This document shows, in pieces, positions 40,965 through 48,504 of a stretch of DNA of 64,000 bases. The position numbers and the translations under genes were made by a program. Location: IMG/VR virus record IMGVR_UViG_3300023082_000001, positions 25,413 through 89,412 of that record; one strand, 5' to 3'. The notes beneath the pieces are model-generated. The model was not told the DNA's origin. It saw only the letters and a program-made list of their open reading frames with translations, and ran no database searches. This stretch comes from a virus. Position 1 is the first letter of the stretch; the number at the start of each line of letters is the position of its first letter.

Positions 40965-41187
40965 TATTGGACCTCCAACACAACACTCATCAGTGTAAAT
41001 TCACTATTGTCTACATACCATTTGTCAACTTCAAGATCATAAATAGCGCCGTCACACAAAGCAACTACTGAATTCTCATCTGTCGCCAACAAAAAGTTGC
41101 CAGAACTATCTTTATAAACCTCCCCTTGAAGTAATTCGGACTTAAGATAGACTTTTGGACTTTTACGTTTACCAATTTAATATTCAT
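40964..41187 (-). pseudogene. Small gene with apparent one-base frameshift
   Basis: A 70-codon open frame (IGKRKSPKVYLKSELLQGEV.. to LMSVVLEVQ, stop at 40964) begins at 41176 right after a stop and lacks a standard start. An ATG at 41187, coupled as ATGA to the previous gene, opens in the neighbouring frame (M-N-I-K then out of phase). Adding one A to the AAA run at about 41177-41179 would join M-N-I-K to I-G-K-R. Either a disrupted gene, a sequencing error in a homopolymer, or slippage. Confidence 0.5.
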
Positions 41188-41339
41188 TCCGCCTTCCCCT
41201 CAACCTTAAACAGCCTACTATAAACATATTGCACTTTCCCTGCCTCATCCATTTCACTTGTGACAGCGAATTGACTAGGCTGCTCCTCTTTAATAGCCTT
41301 GAATAGTGCTGTAAGGGATTTCAGTGTTGTGCTGTTCAT
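41184..41339 (-). CDS. Small hypothetical protein
   Basis: 51 residues, ATG 41339 overlapping the preceding stop. Contains LKSLTALFKAIKEEQPSQFAV. Its TGA overlaps the ATG of the frameshifted gene. Unknown. Confidence 0.55.
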   Translation of the reverse strand: MNSTTLKSLTALFKAIKEEQPSQFAVTSEMDEAGKVQYVYSRLFKVEGKAE

Positions 41340-41545
41340 TGGTTATCTTCTACCATGCGAGTTAGTTGACGCCACATATTAAAACTAAGATCAATGTCAA
41401 CCGGACCGTTATATCCCATATTTTCCCATTGTTTTTTCAAATCTTCATTTGAACTATTAAGTGCTGCTGTGATCAGTTTCAATTCATTTAAGCTTTCGAT
41501 AGTCAATTTAATTGGCTGGAAAACTTTGTCTTGTGTCACTTTCAT
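41336..41545 (-). CDS. Hypothetical protein
   Basis: 69 residues with LTIESLNELKLITAALNSSNEDLKK, a helical pattern common in small phage proteins of DUF-like type. Unknown. Confidence 0.6.
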   Translation of the reverse strand: MKVTQDKVFQPIKLTIESLNELKLITAALNSSNEDLKKQWENMGYNGPVDIDLSFNMWRQLTRMVEDNQ

Positions 41546-41802
41546 TTCAGTCCACCTTTCAATACTGTTAATTTCACACCGGAATGCATCTTTTCTTGCA
41601 GGTTTTGCCTACTAGAAACTGTTTGCTTCCCTTCAACGTCTCCAACACTGCCCACGTCTTTCTCCGCGTTCTGTACGCCAAATTGCAATAGTCTTTGGTT
41701 TATTTCAATAGTGAGAACAGATTGCAATTGATGTAACATTGACAATGGCATTGTAGCATAGCTGGCTGCTACGCCTGACAGAAGGCTCATCTCGTCACGC
41801 AT
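41542..41802 (-). CDS. Hypothetical protein
   Basis: 86 residues from ATG 41802 (AAAGG upstream). Helical, with SMLHQLQSVLTIEINQRLLQFGVQNAEKD. A longer reading to 41892 would overlap the upstream gene. Unknown. Confidence 0.6.
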   Translation of the reverse strand: MRDEMSLLSGVAASYATMPLSMLHQLQSVLTIEINQRLLQFGVQNAEKDVGSVGDVEGKQTVSSRQNLQEKMHSGVKLTVLKGGLK

Positions 41803-41803
41803 A

Positions 41804-42091
41804 TTAATTACCTTTATACAATGGATCAGCAAAGTAAATCTCTTCTGGTGCATCAGGCCACTCTTCACGTAATGCTTGAAAATTTCCTTCATTCCAGCAG
41901 CGTAAGAAACTTAGGGGTTCTTCACAATAACCTTTACCAAGCATGTACCTGATGACAGCATTGTAAGCGGCTTCAGTCTTGTTAATCTGCTCTTGTGCTT
42001 CTTCATATAGGCTGAAGAACATGTGATCATCTAGTCCACCACGTTCAACCAGATCGTGGATTTCTTCTTCACTCATTTCAAGATAGCTCAT
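41804..42091 (-). CDS. Hypothetical acidic protein
   Basis: 95 residues from ATG 42091 (GAGGAG upstream), overlapping the upstream gene by 14 bases. Glu-rich helices (EMSEEEIHDLVERGG, EEAQEQINKTEAAYNAVI). Unknown. Confidence 0.6.
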   Translation of the reverse strand: MSYLEMSEEEIHDLVERGGLDDHMFFSLYEEAQEQINKTEAAYNAVIRYMLGKGYCEEPLSFLRCWNEGNFQALREEWPDAPEEIYFADPLYKGN

Positions 42092-42323
42092 CTCTAATCT
42101 CCTCAATCAATCGTTTCTGAATTTCATTCCCAAACCTATCCTGCACATCTTGACACTCATCACGGCTCATGTCAAGCATTTCATAGTCATAATGCTCATC
42201 CATTTCAATCATGCCTCCCACCACTTCTAAGTCAATCCAACCTGATGAATAATGGTCATCACCACTCTCGTAAGAATACTCTACATCCAGCAACCACTGA
42301 TCAAGCCTAATTTGTGCTGTCAT
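42078..42323 (-). CDS. Hypothetical acidic protein
   Basis: 81 residues, Asp/Tyr-rich (VEYSYESGDDHYSSGWIDLEV) with helical end. 4-base overlap with its upstream neighbour. Unknown. Confidence 0.6.
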   Translation of the reverse strand: MTAQIRLDQWLLDVEYSYESGDDHYSSGWIDLEVVGGMIEMDEHYDYEMLDMSRDECQDVQDRFGNEIQKRLIEEIRDELS

Positions 42324-42532
42324 TCAATCTCCAGAGTTGCTTTGACCGGATAGAACACATCGCCGAAATGTTCATCTTCATCAAACATTTCACCACTATC
42401 AAGATCAATTGTTTTGTACTCTTGTGTATACATCATGTACTTCTGAAGACGGTTTGAAATATAAACTTCACCAAACTTTAGGTCAGCCCAACTGATTTCT
42501 CTACTTTTATTTCTTTTGTCATTGATAATCAT
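42320..42532 (-). CDS. Hypothetical protein
   Basis: 70 residues from ATG 42532, which overlaps the upstream TGA. Contains SWADLKFGEVYISNRLQKYMMY, a short beta-barrel-like pattern. Unknown. Confidence 0.6.
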   Translation of the reverse strand: MIINDKRNKSREISWADLKFGEVYISNRLQKYMMYTQEYKTIDLDSGEMFDEDEHFGDVFYPVKATLEIE

Positions 42533-42711
42533 CACACACCCTCCCCAACCAATTCTTGCTGCATAGCTTGTTTATGTTGCTTATTCACCACCTGATCCAC
42601 AAGCATATTGAAATCATCCTGTGACATGATAAAGCTTTCATCACACTTGCCTGTACTGTTGAAGACATGTTGCTGCTTGGTGTTCATTTTTGAATAGTTG
42701 ATATAGCTCAT
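42532..42711 (-). CDS. Hypothetical protein
   Basis: 59 residues, ATG 42711 after GGAGAGG, overlapping the upstream stop. Gln- and Met-rich helix (DDFNMLVDQVVNKQHKQAMQ). Unknown. Confidence 0.6.
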   Translation of the reverse strand: MSYINYSKMNTKQQHVFNSTGKCDESFIMSQDDFNMLVDQVVNKQHKQAMQQELVGEGV

Positions 42712-42941
42712 TTCGCCTCTCCAATAATACGTGTCAGCTCACCTAGTGTACGGCCTGCAATATTTACACGAGTGAATTCAGTAGGGTAGATTTCAAATAG
42801 TGTAATCCACAAGTCTGTGCCGATGAAGTAGTCCACAATAGCAATTTCGCTATCACATTCTGACTGGTAGAAACGTGTCACTCGTGCTCGGTTAAAATCA
42901 GCAGCAATCTCTTGAATTTCTTTTTCCACTTCTAGGTTCAT
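42708..42941 (-). CDS. Hypothetical protein
   Basis: 77 residues, ATG 42941 after GGAGAG. Acidic start EVEKEIQEIAADFNRARVTRFY. Probably the first gene transcribed from the promoter at 43031-43059. Unknown function. Confidence 0.62.
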   Translation of the reverse strand: MNLEVEKEIQEIAADFNRARVTRFYQSECDSEIAIVDYFIGTDLWITLFEIYPTEFTRVNIAGRTLGELTRIIGEAK

Positions 42942-43030
42942 CTTATCTCTCCATTAGCAAAGGCGACATCTCGCCATAAATTGCACAATAATTAATGTTT
43001 TATATGTCTTACGTCTACTACACAGTCAGG

Positions 43031-43059
43031 AAGATAGCAGACGTGTGGGATAGTGTCAA
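43031..43059 (-). promoter_or_regulatory. Sigma70-like promoter for the minus-strand small genes
   Basis: TTGACA (43054-43059), 17-base spacer, TATCTT (43031-43036), reading to lower coordinates. It overlaps the stop of the 57-codon gene upstream. The -10 equals that of the promoter at 44915. Confidence 0.65.
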
Positions 43060-43229
43060 CTGTCAGATACGATTCTTTCTAGATCATTGGCAGCACCAAT
43101 GAAATGGTCACCAGTCCAGTGTGGAGGTAAGCCTTGGTACTCTGCAAGCTTGTTGTCCACCTTCATAGACTCTATCTGTGCCTGTACCATGTAGATCATG
43201 GCTAGCTTCCTCAATTGATCATCGTTCAT
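43056..43229 (-). CDS. Small hypothetical protein
   Basis: 57 residues, ATG 43229. Helical N-terminus then a Pro/His-containing segment (GLPPHWTGDHFIGAANDLERIV). Ribosome site weak (GGATTGAG). Unknown. Confidence 0.55.
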   Translation of the reverse strand: MNDDQLRKLAMIYMVQAQIESMKVDNKLAEYQGLPPHWTGDHFIGAANDLERIVSDS

Positions 43230-43295
43230 CTCAATCCTTCCTCTATTAGTCCACGTTTGTCGTTGGGGCCAATTTACTCTCCGTTTTAGCCTGCG

Positions 43296-43481
43296 TCAAG
43301 AGGCTAGGGAGATACCAATGCCATACAGACCAACTAGACGTTTAGCTTCTTTCAAAGCGTGTGTACGGCTCATATTAGGAAACTGAGACTGCAACTCATT
43401 TGCCAGCCTAGCCTCATCATTGGTGATAGCTGCATCCATTTGAGCAAAATGGTTACGCAGTGATTGACGATTCATATCCAT
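43296..43481 (-). CDS. Small hypothetical protein, first of the minus block
   Basis: 61 residues. Contains HFAQMDAAITNDEARLANELQSQFPNMSRTHALKEAKRLVG, a helical, possibly DNA-associated pattern. Directly downstream of a minus promoter and divergent from the early plus genes. Confidence 0.6.
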   Translation of the reverse strand: MDMNRQSLRNHFAQMDAAITNDEARLANELQSQFPNMSRTHALKEAKRLVGLYGIGISLAS

Positions 43482-43515
43482 TTCAATTTACTCCGTGGTT
43501 TGTTTGTGTAGGCTC

Positions 43516-43543
43516 AGTATACATCCTGTGTCACCTACGTCAA
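43516..43543 (-). promoter_or_regulatory. Sigma70-like promoter, divergent region
   Basis: On the minus strand TTGACG (43538-43543), 16-base spacer, TATACT (43516-43521). It would drive the minus-strand block from 43481 downwards. It faces away from the plus promoter at 43643. Confidence 0.65.
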
Positions 43544-43642
43544 GTCCTATTCAGAAAATATTTCCCCACACCTTCTGAACACTCCTACACACGCTTACTG
43601 GATGTGGTGGAGGATAGCACAGAAAATTCTTGTAGTGAGGGG

Positions 43643-43671
43643 TTGACAGGGGTTTATAATGGCGTTATCCT
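43643..43671 (+). promoter_or_regulatory. Early promoter
   Basis: TTGACA (43643-43648), 17 bases, TATCCT (43666-43671), followed at the +1 region by GGCACATCAACCAAACA, which aligns with the leader of the other early promoters. A TATAAT inside the spacer (43655) is out of register with any -35. Confidence 0.68.
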
Positions 43672-43701
43672 AGGCACATCAACCAAACAGGAGATACACA
43701 A

Positions 43702-43890
43702 ATGATCATCACAAAAGAAATGCTAGACGCAATCCTCTACCACCAGTACGAAGAGGAGGACTATGACCGTGAAACTGGTCCTTGTAAAACCCTGTACACC
43801 GTCAGTAACCTGTTCGAGCGAGAGGAGTTCGCCAAGTATGCAATTGAAAAGATTCTTACAGCTTACGCTGAAGTGATGGCAATCAAATGA
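43702..43890 (+). CDS. Small early protein
   Basis: 62 residues after CAGGAGATAC. Acidic (YHQYEEEDYDRETGPCK). First gene of the plus-strand early region; ends with ATGA overlap. Unknown; small acidic early phage proteins often bind host enzymes, but nothing specific is seen. Confidence 0.65.
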   Translation: MIITKEMLDAILYHQYEEEDYDRETGPCKTLYTVSNLFEREEFAKYAIEKILTAYAEVMAIK

Positions 43891-43952
43891 AACAAATCAC
43901 TGCTGAAGATGTTCGCAAGCTTCGTGAAGAGTGTGAGGAAAATTTGAAATGA
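43887..43952 (+). CDS. Micro-ORF in early operon
   Basis: 21 residues (ITAEDVRKLREECEENLK), joined by ATGA overlaps at both ends to its neighbours. May encode a peptide or only pass ribosomes to the next gene. Confidence 0.4.
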   Translation: MKQITAEDVRKLREECEENLK

Positions 43953-44107
43953 AGATTTATGCAGTTGAGAATGTCACTTGGGATGGGATCGAGTACCAAA
44001 AACTATTTCGATCTGAGGCTAGTGCTAAAGTACATGCGCGGGAAAAGAATAGGGAGATTGGTATAAAGAACTACTATAAAGTTTATGAAAAGGTGGTGGA
44101 AGAATGA
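43949..44107 (+). CDS. Small early protein
   Basis: 52 residues, ATGA-coupled on both sides. Pattern KIYAVENVTWDGIEYQKLFRSEASAKVHAREKN resembles small phage proteins with a single beta-hairpin and helix. Unknown. Confidence 0.55.
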   Translation: MKIYAVENVTWDGIEYQKLFRSEASAKVHAREKNREIGIKNYYKVYEKVVEE

Positions 44108-44247
44108 AACGACTAATCCATTACTATTACAACACATACGATCTTGGCTGTGGATGCTGTAGCGACAGCTTCTCAGAATACACAATGTGGGAGGATGAAA
44201 TTATGGTTGTAGATGACTGTCTTATGCAGATCTGTGAGAATGAGTAA
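44104..44247 (+). CDS. Small Cys-rich early protein
   Basis: 47 residues, ATGA-coupled. GCGCCSDS and a later Cys pair (DDCLMQIC) suggest a small metal-binding knuckle. Unknown. Confidence 0.5.
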   Translation: MKRLIHYYYNTYDLGCGCCSDSFSEYTMWEDEIMVVDDCLMQICENE

Positions 44248-44310
44248 GACTTGAAACTTGGCTTATCTTGAGCCATTTGATGTTGATCCTGATAGTAGGT
44301 GGTTTTGATT

Positions 44311-44691
44311 ATGGAAATTTCACAAGACGAATTGAGCGAGCTTCTATCCTGTATAGAAAGCCTTGCCGGAATGATGGAGCCCTACTACTCTCAATGTGGT
44401 GGTGCAGATGAGGCTTATGAGATTCTTGAGAAATATCGTCGTAAGCAGCCTTACGTCACAGAAGAATTGATTGGCGCTAGCTGCAAGATTTGTGGTAAGA
44501 CATTTAAGTGGTCTAGAAAGAAAAGGTTGCTGGATGAGCATCAACAGAATACAGCCTTGTCTAATCACATTACACAGGAACATGGTATTATTGATTACAA
44601 GGAGAAAAAGCAATACAAGATTAAAGCTAGAGTCGTGGTTACACATTGGGATACGTATCAAGATTATTTGGATAGGGGATTTGTAAAATGA
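44311..44691 (+). CDS. Early zinc-finger-like protein
   Basis: 126 residues from ATG 44311 after AGGTGG; the GTG at 44299 is less likely. CKICGKTFKW followed by HQQNTALSNHITQEH forms a C2H2-type zinc finger (about residues 59-88). N-terminus helical and acidic. Could bind nucleic acid or a host protein. Confidence 0.65.
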   Translation: MEISQDELSELLSCIESLAGMMEPYYSQCGGADEAYEILEKYRRKQPYVTEELIGASCKICGKTFKWSRKKRLLDEHQQNTALSNHITQEHGIIDYKEKKQYKIKARVVVTHWDTYQDYLDRGFVK

Positions 44692-44870
44692 ACAAACCAT
44701 TTCAACCAACAGCAGAACAAAAGATTATTTTTGAAAAATGGGCTAAGTCAGAACATTGCAATTTGACATCCTCACCTTATCCTGATAGCTTCCGTACATA
44801 CAAATTTGACAGAACTCAACACATGCTTGAAGGTTGGCTAGCTGCGCTGGCTGTCAAAGTAGGAGAATGA
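44688..44870 (+). CDS. Small early protein
   Basis: 60 residues, ATGA-coupled. FQPTAEQKIIFEKWAKSEHCNL..RTQHMLEGWLAAL follows a pattern shared with other genes here (52311): a Glu-Lys-Trp helix, then an aromatic helix with GWLAA. Unknown. Confidence 0.6.
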   Translation: MNKPFQPTAEQKIIFEKWAKSEHCNLTSSPYPDSFRTYKFDRTQHMLEGWLAALAVKVGE

Positions 44871-44914
44871 AACGGCTCTAGCCCTTATACAACGGGGCTT
44901 ACAGCTTAAAATGC

Positions 44915-44943
44915 TTGACTATCTTGTGACTTAACACTATCTT
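44915..44943 (+). promoter_or_regulatory. Early promoter of the polymerase-like gene
   Basis: TTGACT (44915-44920), 17 bases, TATCTT (44938-44943). About 35 bases before the 44978 start. The common leader motif of other early promoters is not obvious here. Confidence 0.62.
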
Positions 44944-44977
44944 ACTATTAATACATCTTTAAAGGAGATATAAAGGA

Positions 44978-46351
44978 TTGATACTAAAGTTATGGACTAT
45001 GGATAAAGAAGAGAGAAAGAATATATTTACTCTTTGTACTCACTTTAACATTCATTACAATAGAACAAATAAATACAAACACATACATGAAGGAATAGAG
45101 AATGAAGTAGGACTAGGGTACACAAAAGAGGTATGGACTTTAATCACTAACACAGCAAGAGCTATCAAATATGGTGCTCAAGGTCTGTGTATTCCTCGTG
45201 ACTTCTTACCATACAAAGCCAATACTCAATCTATCCGACACAGAAAGATGATTTCTCTTGTTGACTCTCTATCTGAATTAGGTTATCTTGTATCTTATAT
45301 TGGTGGTATCACAGATTGGAATGAGATGGAGAAGGTAGGTAGCCGCGTTATCTTCACACAAAAGTATTTGTCTTTGTGGCAAGGTACAGACGTATCTGAT
45401 GAAGTTGATGTTATCAGTGTTGTTGAAGTCAAGGACAGGTCTACCAAAGAAATTAAAAATAATCGCGGTTTTACAGGAATTAAAGACATCAGGCAGCAGA
45501 TGACAACATTTAATAACTTACTGTCTGAAGTGGAGATTGAGCACGAAGGTAATATCCTCCCTGTTCAGATGTACAAAAGATCGTTCATTGATAGTTTAAC
45601 TTTAGGTGGTCGCATGTATAACACAACTGGTGGTGTACAAACCTTGAGTCAAGAGGAGAGAGCTGAATTGAAACTTAATGGTAAGGCCGTTGTGGAGCTA
45701 GATTTTAAGGCTATGCACGCCTCTTTGCTTTATGAGAAAGAGTGGCAAGAAGATAAAGAGAGTCTTGAGAGTTGGATAGCTACAGAGTGGAATGGAGTTT
45801 ATAATCCTTATGGGGCAGACCTGTCTTTCTTGAATGTCGATCAAGAGAAGATTGATTGGTTTAAAGCTAAATACAATAAACCATCGTATGATCCTGTGCG
45901 CAATCTTCAGAAGCGGACTGTTATGATTGCTTTGAATGCTAAGTCATACCCAAAGACTTGTGCAAATATCACCACTCATTACAAGAATGACTATGATAAG
46001 CGTGGCACGGATGCCGAGATTGATTGCCTATATTATGGTATCGAACCTGACTTCGACAGCAAGGGTGAGCTTGAATTTCGCAGTGGTCACTCTGTTCAGG
46101 CGGTTGCCTATCACAACAGTCCTATTGCAAAGTATTTCTTCAAGGATCAAGGCGTTCATCTTCAGTATATTGATAGTGAAATTCTATCAGACGTAATGAG
46201 TAAATTGATTATGCAAGGGGAGGTACTTTTACCTGAGCATGACAGCGTGATTGTGCTTGAAGATTTGGAAGGTGTTGCGTTACAATACATGAAAGACGCC
46301 TATCTTAAAGTTATGGGTTCCGATAAATTCTGTTATGTGGAGAAAAAATAA
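44978..46351 (+). CDS. Stand-alone polymerase-like palm protein
   Basis: 457 residues from TTG 44978 (AAAGGAG upstream). Three segments resemble the catalytic motifs of family A polymerases and T7-type RNA polymerases: motif A VVELDFKAMHASLLYE (Asp242, His247), motif B RNLQKRTVMIALNAKS (Arg308, Lys312) and motif C LLPEHDSVIVLED (His421, Asp422). A GGRMYN string (about 210) precedes motif A. There is no exonuclease, primase or zinc domain, and the N-terminal 200 residues are unrelated to those I know. A second polymerase besides the T7-like one at 35672. Template and product cannot be predicted. Confidence 0.6.
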   Translation: MILKLWTMDKEERKNIFTLCTHFNIHYNRTNKYKHIHEGIENEVGLGYTKEVWTLITNTARAIKYGAQGLCIPRDFLPYKANTQSIRHRKMISLVDSLSELGYLVSYIGGITDWNEMEKVGSRVIFTQKYLSLWQGTDVSDEVDVISVVEVKDRSTKEIKNNRGFTGIKDIRQQMTTFNNLLSEVEIEHEGNILPVQMYKRSFIDSLTLGGRMYNTTGGVQTLSQEERAELKLNGKAVVELDFKAMHASLLYEKEWQEDKESLESWIATEWNGVYNPYGADLSFLNVDQEKIDWFKAKYNKPSYDPVRNLQKRTVMIALNAKSYPKTCANITTHYKNDYDKRGTDAEIDCLYYGIEPDFDSKGELEFRSGHSVQAVAYHNSPIAKYFFKDQGVHLQYIDSEILSDVMSKLIMQGEVLLPEHDSVIVLEDLEGVALQYMKDAYLKVMGSDKFCYVEKK

Positions 46352-46467
46352 TGACCTACCAACAACAATACAAATCATTCCTATCCACCTTGCACCAAGA
46401 CACACGCCCGTCGATTGCCGACCAAGATATCCCTAAAGATGGCTCACAGATATATCTATATAATTAA
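46351..46467 (+). CDS. Small protein after polymerase-like gene
   Basis: 38 residues; ATG 46351 overlaps the preceding stop (TAATG). Gln/Ser/Asp-rich, no motif. Probably co-translated. Confidence 0.45.
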   Translation: MTYQQQYKSFLSTLHQDTRPSIADQDIPKDGSQIYLYN

Positions 46468-46473
46468 TCTATC

Positions 46474-46520
46474 AGCCCACAGTATTAAATAGAAATTATT
46501 GTCTATGCTGTGGGCTTTTT
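46474..46520 (+). terminator. Terminator after polymerase-like gene
   Basis: AGCCCACAG (46474-46482) pairs with CTGTGGGCT (46508-46516) across a 25-base AT-rich loop, then TTTTTCTTT. Long loop but nine paired bases. Confidence 0.75.
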
Positions 46521-46532
46521 CTTTGGCATAAT
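46504..46532 (+). promoter_or_regulatory. Possible early promoter on the terminator's right arm
   Basis: CATAAT (46527-46532), 17 bases downstream of TATGCT (46504-46509, poor -35). The spacer is the terminator's second arm and T-tract, as in the elements at 53540 and 54726. Leader CGAAACGAAACATAC (with AAACGAAACA at 46543-46552) matches the early leader. Confidence 0.5.
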
Positions 46533-46576
46533 CATTCCATCGAAACGAAACATACAAATGTAATTGGAGAGATGAG

Positions 46577-46762
46577 ATGACAACAGCACACGTACACAAA
46601 TTATTGATCGACTTGGGCTATTTGTTCGAGAAAATCACACCACAAAACAGTGATGTACCTAAATGGGTGTGCCTGGATAATGACAAGATTCCATTGTGTT
46701 CTGACAGGGTTTTATCCAAAGTTATTTGGGATATGGATAAGCAATTGGGAGGTGTAGCATGA
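46577..46762 (+). CDS. Small early protein
   Basis: 61 residues after GGAGAGATGAG. VHKLLIDLGYLFEKITPQ and KWVCLDNDKIPLCSDRVLSKV. Overlaps the next start (ATGA). Unknown. Confidence 0.6.
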   Translation: MTTAHVHKLLIDLGYLFEKITPQNSDVPKWVCLDNDKIPLCSDRVLSKVIWDMDKQLGGVA

Positions 46763-47052
46763 GTAGTTATCTGCTTGACTTACAACGTGCAATCGCTCAG
46801 ACGCATCACTTATCAGATGACAAAGTGTTTGCTCCTCTTGGGGACAATTATTTTGTAGGATGGTATGAAGCCGCCGAAGACTTGACCTACGGAATTTCCT
46901 GTGGCTCAGAGCACGCTGTCAAATCACAGATGGCCCCTTGGCTCATGGGCGAAGATAATCCTTACTATGAAAGCCTTGACAGCGAGAGTGACAAGGGGTA
47001 TTGTGAACGTATGAAAGCAATTCAATTATTGATGGAGAAATGTGATGACTGA
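46759..47052 (+). CDS. Hypothetical early protein
   Basis: 97 residues, acidic. Includes YFVGWYEAAEDLTYGISCGSEHAVKSQMAPWL. Overlaps the next gene by 8 bases. Unknown. Confidence 0.6.
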   Translation: MSSYLLDLQRAIAQTHHLSDDKVFAPLGDNYFVGWYEAAEDLTYGISCGSEHAVKSQMAPWLMGEDNPYYESLDSESDKGYCERMKAIQLLMEKCDD

Positions 47053-47494
47053 AGTTTATGTAACAACCAACACAGTATGCGACCACTCAGAATACTCTGA
47101 TGAGATGTATGGCCCTTGGGAAGCCAGCTACACTTTTGAAGTAACTGGTATTACGTTACAGAAGCCTAACGTTGACTATGAGAAATTCAATACAGCCTTT
47201 GAAGTGAATGCTGGCGATACATTGTTTGTTTTGAGCATCATCTACAGTACAGGTGATAGCTTCGGTTATTCAACAGGTAACGGTGAAGCATTGTGGGTGT
47301 TTAAAGATTTTGAGGTTGCTAAAAAGGCTGCTGAAGATTTTCGTAGTCAAGAAGATGAGTACTCTGTAAAATTCAAAGATGAATCTGGTAAGAAGCTTAC
47401 GATGTCAAATCCAGCTTCAGGTTATTTTGAGAGCTTGACAGATGTTTTACTGCAACCTTTTGTAGTTGGTACAATTTCTCAAGTGCGATTCTAA
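47045..47494 (+). CDS. Hypothetical early protein
   Basis: 149 residues from ATG 47045. Start TEVYVTTNTVCDHSEYSDEMYGPWEASYTFEVTGI and DTLFVLSIIYSTGDSFGYSTGNGEALWVF; this pattern recurs in T4-like and other phage hypothetical proteins. Beta-rich. Unknown. Confidence 0.65.
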   Translation: MTEVYVTTNTVCDHSEYSDEMYGPWEASYTFEVTGITLQKPNVDYEKFNTAFEVNAGDTLFVLSIIYSTGDSFGYSTGNGEALWVFKDFEVAKKAAEDFRSQEDEYSVKFKDESGKKLTMSNPASGYFESLTDVLLQPFVVGTISQVRF

Positions 47495-47503
47495 GGACTA
47501 ACA

Positions 47504-47665
47504 ATGCAACCCCAACAATACGAATATGATGCAAGTGATTGGCTTGATAGTGATGAGACAAGCTTTTGTGACAATTCTAAGCAATCACGTAAGCAATCTA
47601 AGAAAGATTGGAAGGAAAACAGACGTGAGCAAAGAGACAGGAAACGAGGAGATTGGAATGAATAA
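47504..47665 (+). CDS. Small very basic protein
   Basis: 53 residues after AAGGA at 6 bases. Acidic first half (DASDWLDSDETSFCD), then a strongly basic run of Lys/Arg/Gln/Trp. Overlaps the next ORF. May bind nucleic acid. Confidence 0.5.
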   Translation: MQPQQYEYDASDWLDSDETSFCDNSKQSRKQSKKDWKENRREQRDRKRGDWNE

Positions 47666-47726
47666 ATTCAACGACACCGCGATTGCCGACCGGGTGATGC
47701 GGGTTATCAAGGGGGAGCGGGGATGA
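47658..47726 (+). CDS. Micro-ORF at the start of a GC-rich segment
   Basis: 22 residues (FNDTAIADRVMRVIKGERG). GAGGAG upstream, overlapping the preceding stop and, by 4 bases, the next start. Base composition rises sharply here. May only serve coupling. Confidence 0.4.
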   Translation: MNKFNDTAIADRVMRVIKGERG

Positions 47727-48448
47727 GCAAATATTCCGAATTGGTTGGCCTGCTTGAAGACTCTGGAGTTTTACAGCTTGAGGATGATTGGGCTGTCGAA
47801 ATTCAAAGTTTAATTAAAAGCCGATCACGGTTCGCCGCCTCACCTGTGCCGCCTGCTGGCGATGTGGAAGTGCTACCAGAACGCAGAAACGATCATATCC
47901 ATCTTGATGCTTCAATGAATGCTAGAGCGGTTGGATTTAATGAGTGTTTGGATAAGTGCGTGCCAATTTTCAACCGCCTGACCGCCGAGCGTGACACGGC
48001 TATCAAGGCTGCGACATTGGGCGCTGAGAACCTGAACAAAGCACTGCAAACAGCGGATAGCTTGCGAGCAGAGAACGAACGGCTCAAGAAGATCACTAGA
48101 TTTGAGGACGCCGTGGCTTGCGTTTTCGACAACTTAAAGTTTGTAGCCGCAAATACAGGTAGTAAAGAATGGGATGACCGGCTCGAAGATTTGGCAGAGG
48201 AGGTCATCGAGTACGCGCCAGAATACAAAAAACAATGGAAAGACATTTGCGCCCTGCAATCCGAACTGACCAAGGCGCGGGAGTTGGCGAAAAAAGCCTA
48301 CCACGCCGGATGTCGCGAGGAGTCTAGGGTTTATTTAGACCAAATCCTCGGCCATCAATCAGCACCAACCGATAAGGGTGACAAATGCTCGGACGGTGGA
48401 ACGTGTGGTCTAGGCGGCTTCTGCACCAACTGTCACAACCTACCTTAG
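47723..48448 (+). CDS. Ea22-like coiled-coil protein, GC-rich
   Basis: 241 residues. Long coiled coil (ERDTAIKAATLGAENLNKALQTADSLRAENERLKK) and GFNECLDKCVPIFNRLTAERD resemble Ea22-like and similar regulator-free proteins of Pseudomonas phages and prophages. It ends with CSDGGTCGLGGFCTNCHNLP (metal knuckle). GC content and codons (CGC, GCC, GAG, CTG) differ from all neighbours, suggesting recent transfer. Function unknown. Confidence 0.6.
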   Translation: MSKYSELVGLLEDSGVLQLEDDWAVEIQSLIKSRSRFAASPVPPAGDVEVLPERRNDHIHLDASMNARAVGFNECLDKCVPIFNRLTAERDTAIKAATLGAENLNKALQTADSLRAENERLKKITRFEDAVACVFDNLKFVAANTGSKEWDDRLEDLAEEVIEYAPEYKKQWKDICALQSELTKARELAKKAYHAGCREESRVYLDQILGHQSAPTDKGDKCSDGGTCGLGGFCTNCHNLP

Positions 48449-48470
48449 CCCCGTTAGGGGCTTTATTTTG
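48447..48470 (+). terminator. Terminator after GC-rich gene
   Basis: AGCCCC (48447-48452) and GGGGCT (48457-48462) with a GTTA loop, followed by TTATTTTG. Confidence 0.7.
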
Positions 48471-48504
48471 CCTAAATTTTCTTCAATTTTCTTTTAAATT
48501 CCCG

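Noticed and set aside
43655-43660. TATAAT as the -10 of the first early promoter
   Set aside because: Only 6 bases from TTGACA and no -35 at 17; TATCCT at 43666 aligns with the shared leader instead.
44880-44912. AGCCC...GGGCT hairpin before the polymerase-like gene
   Set aside because: Short stem, long loop and no T-tract; not called as terminator.
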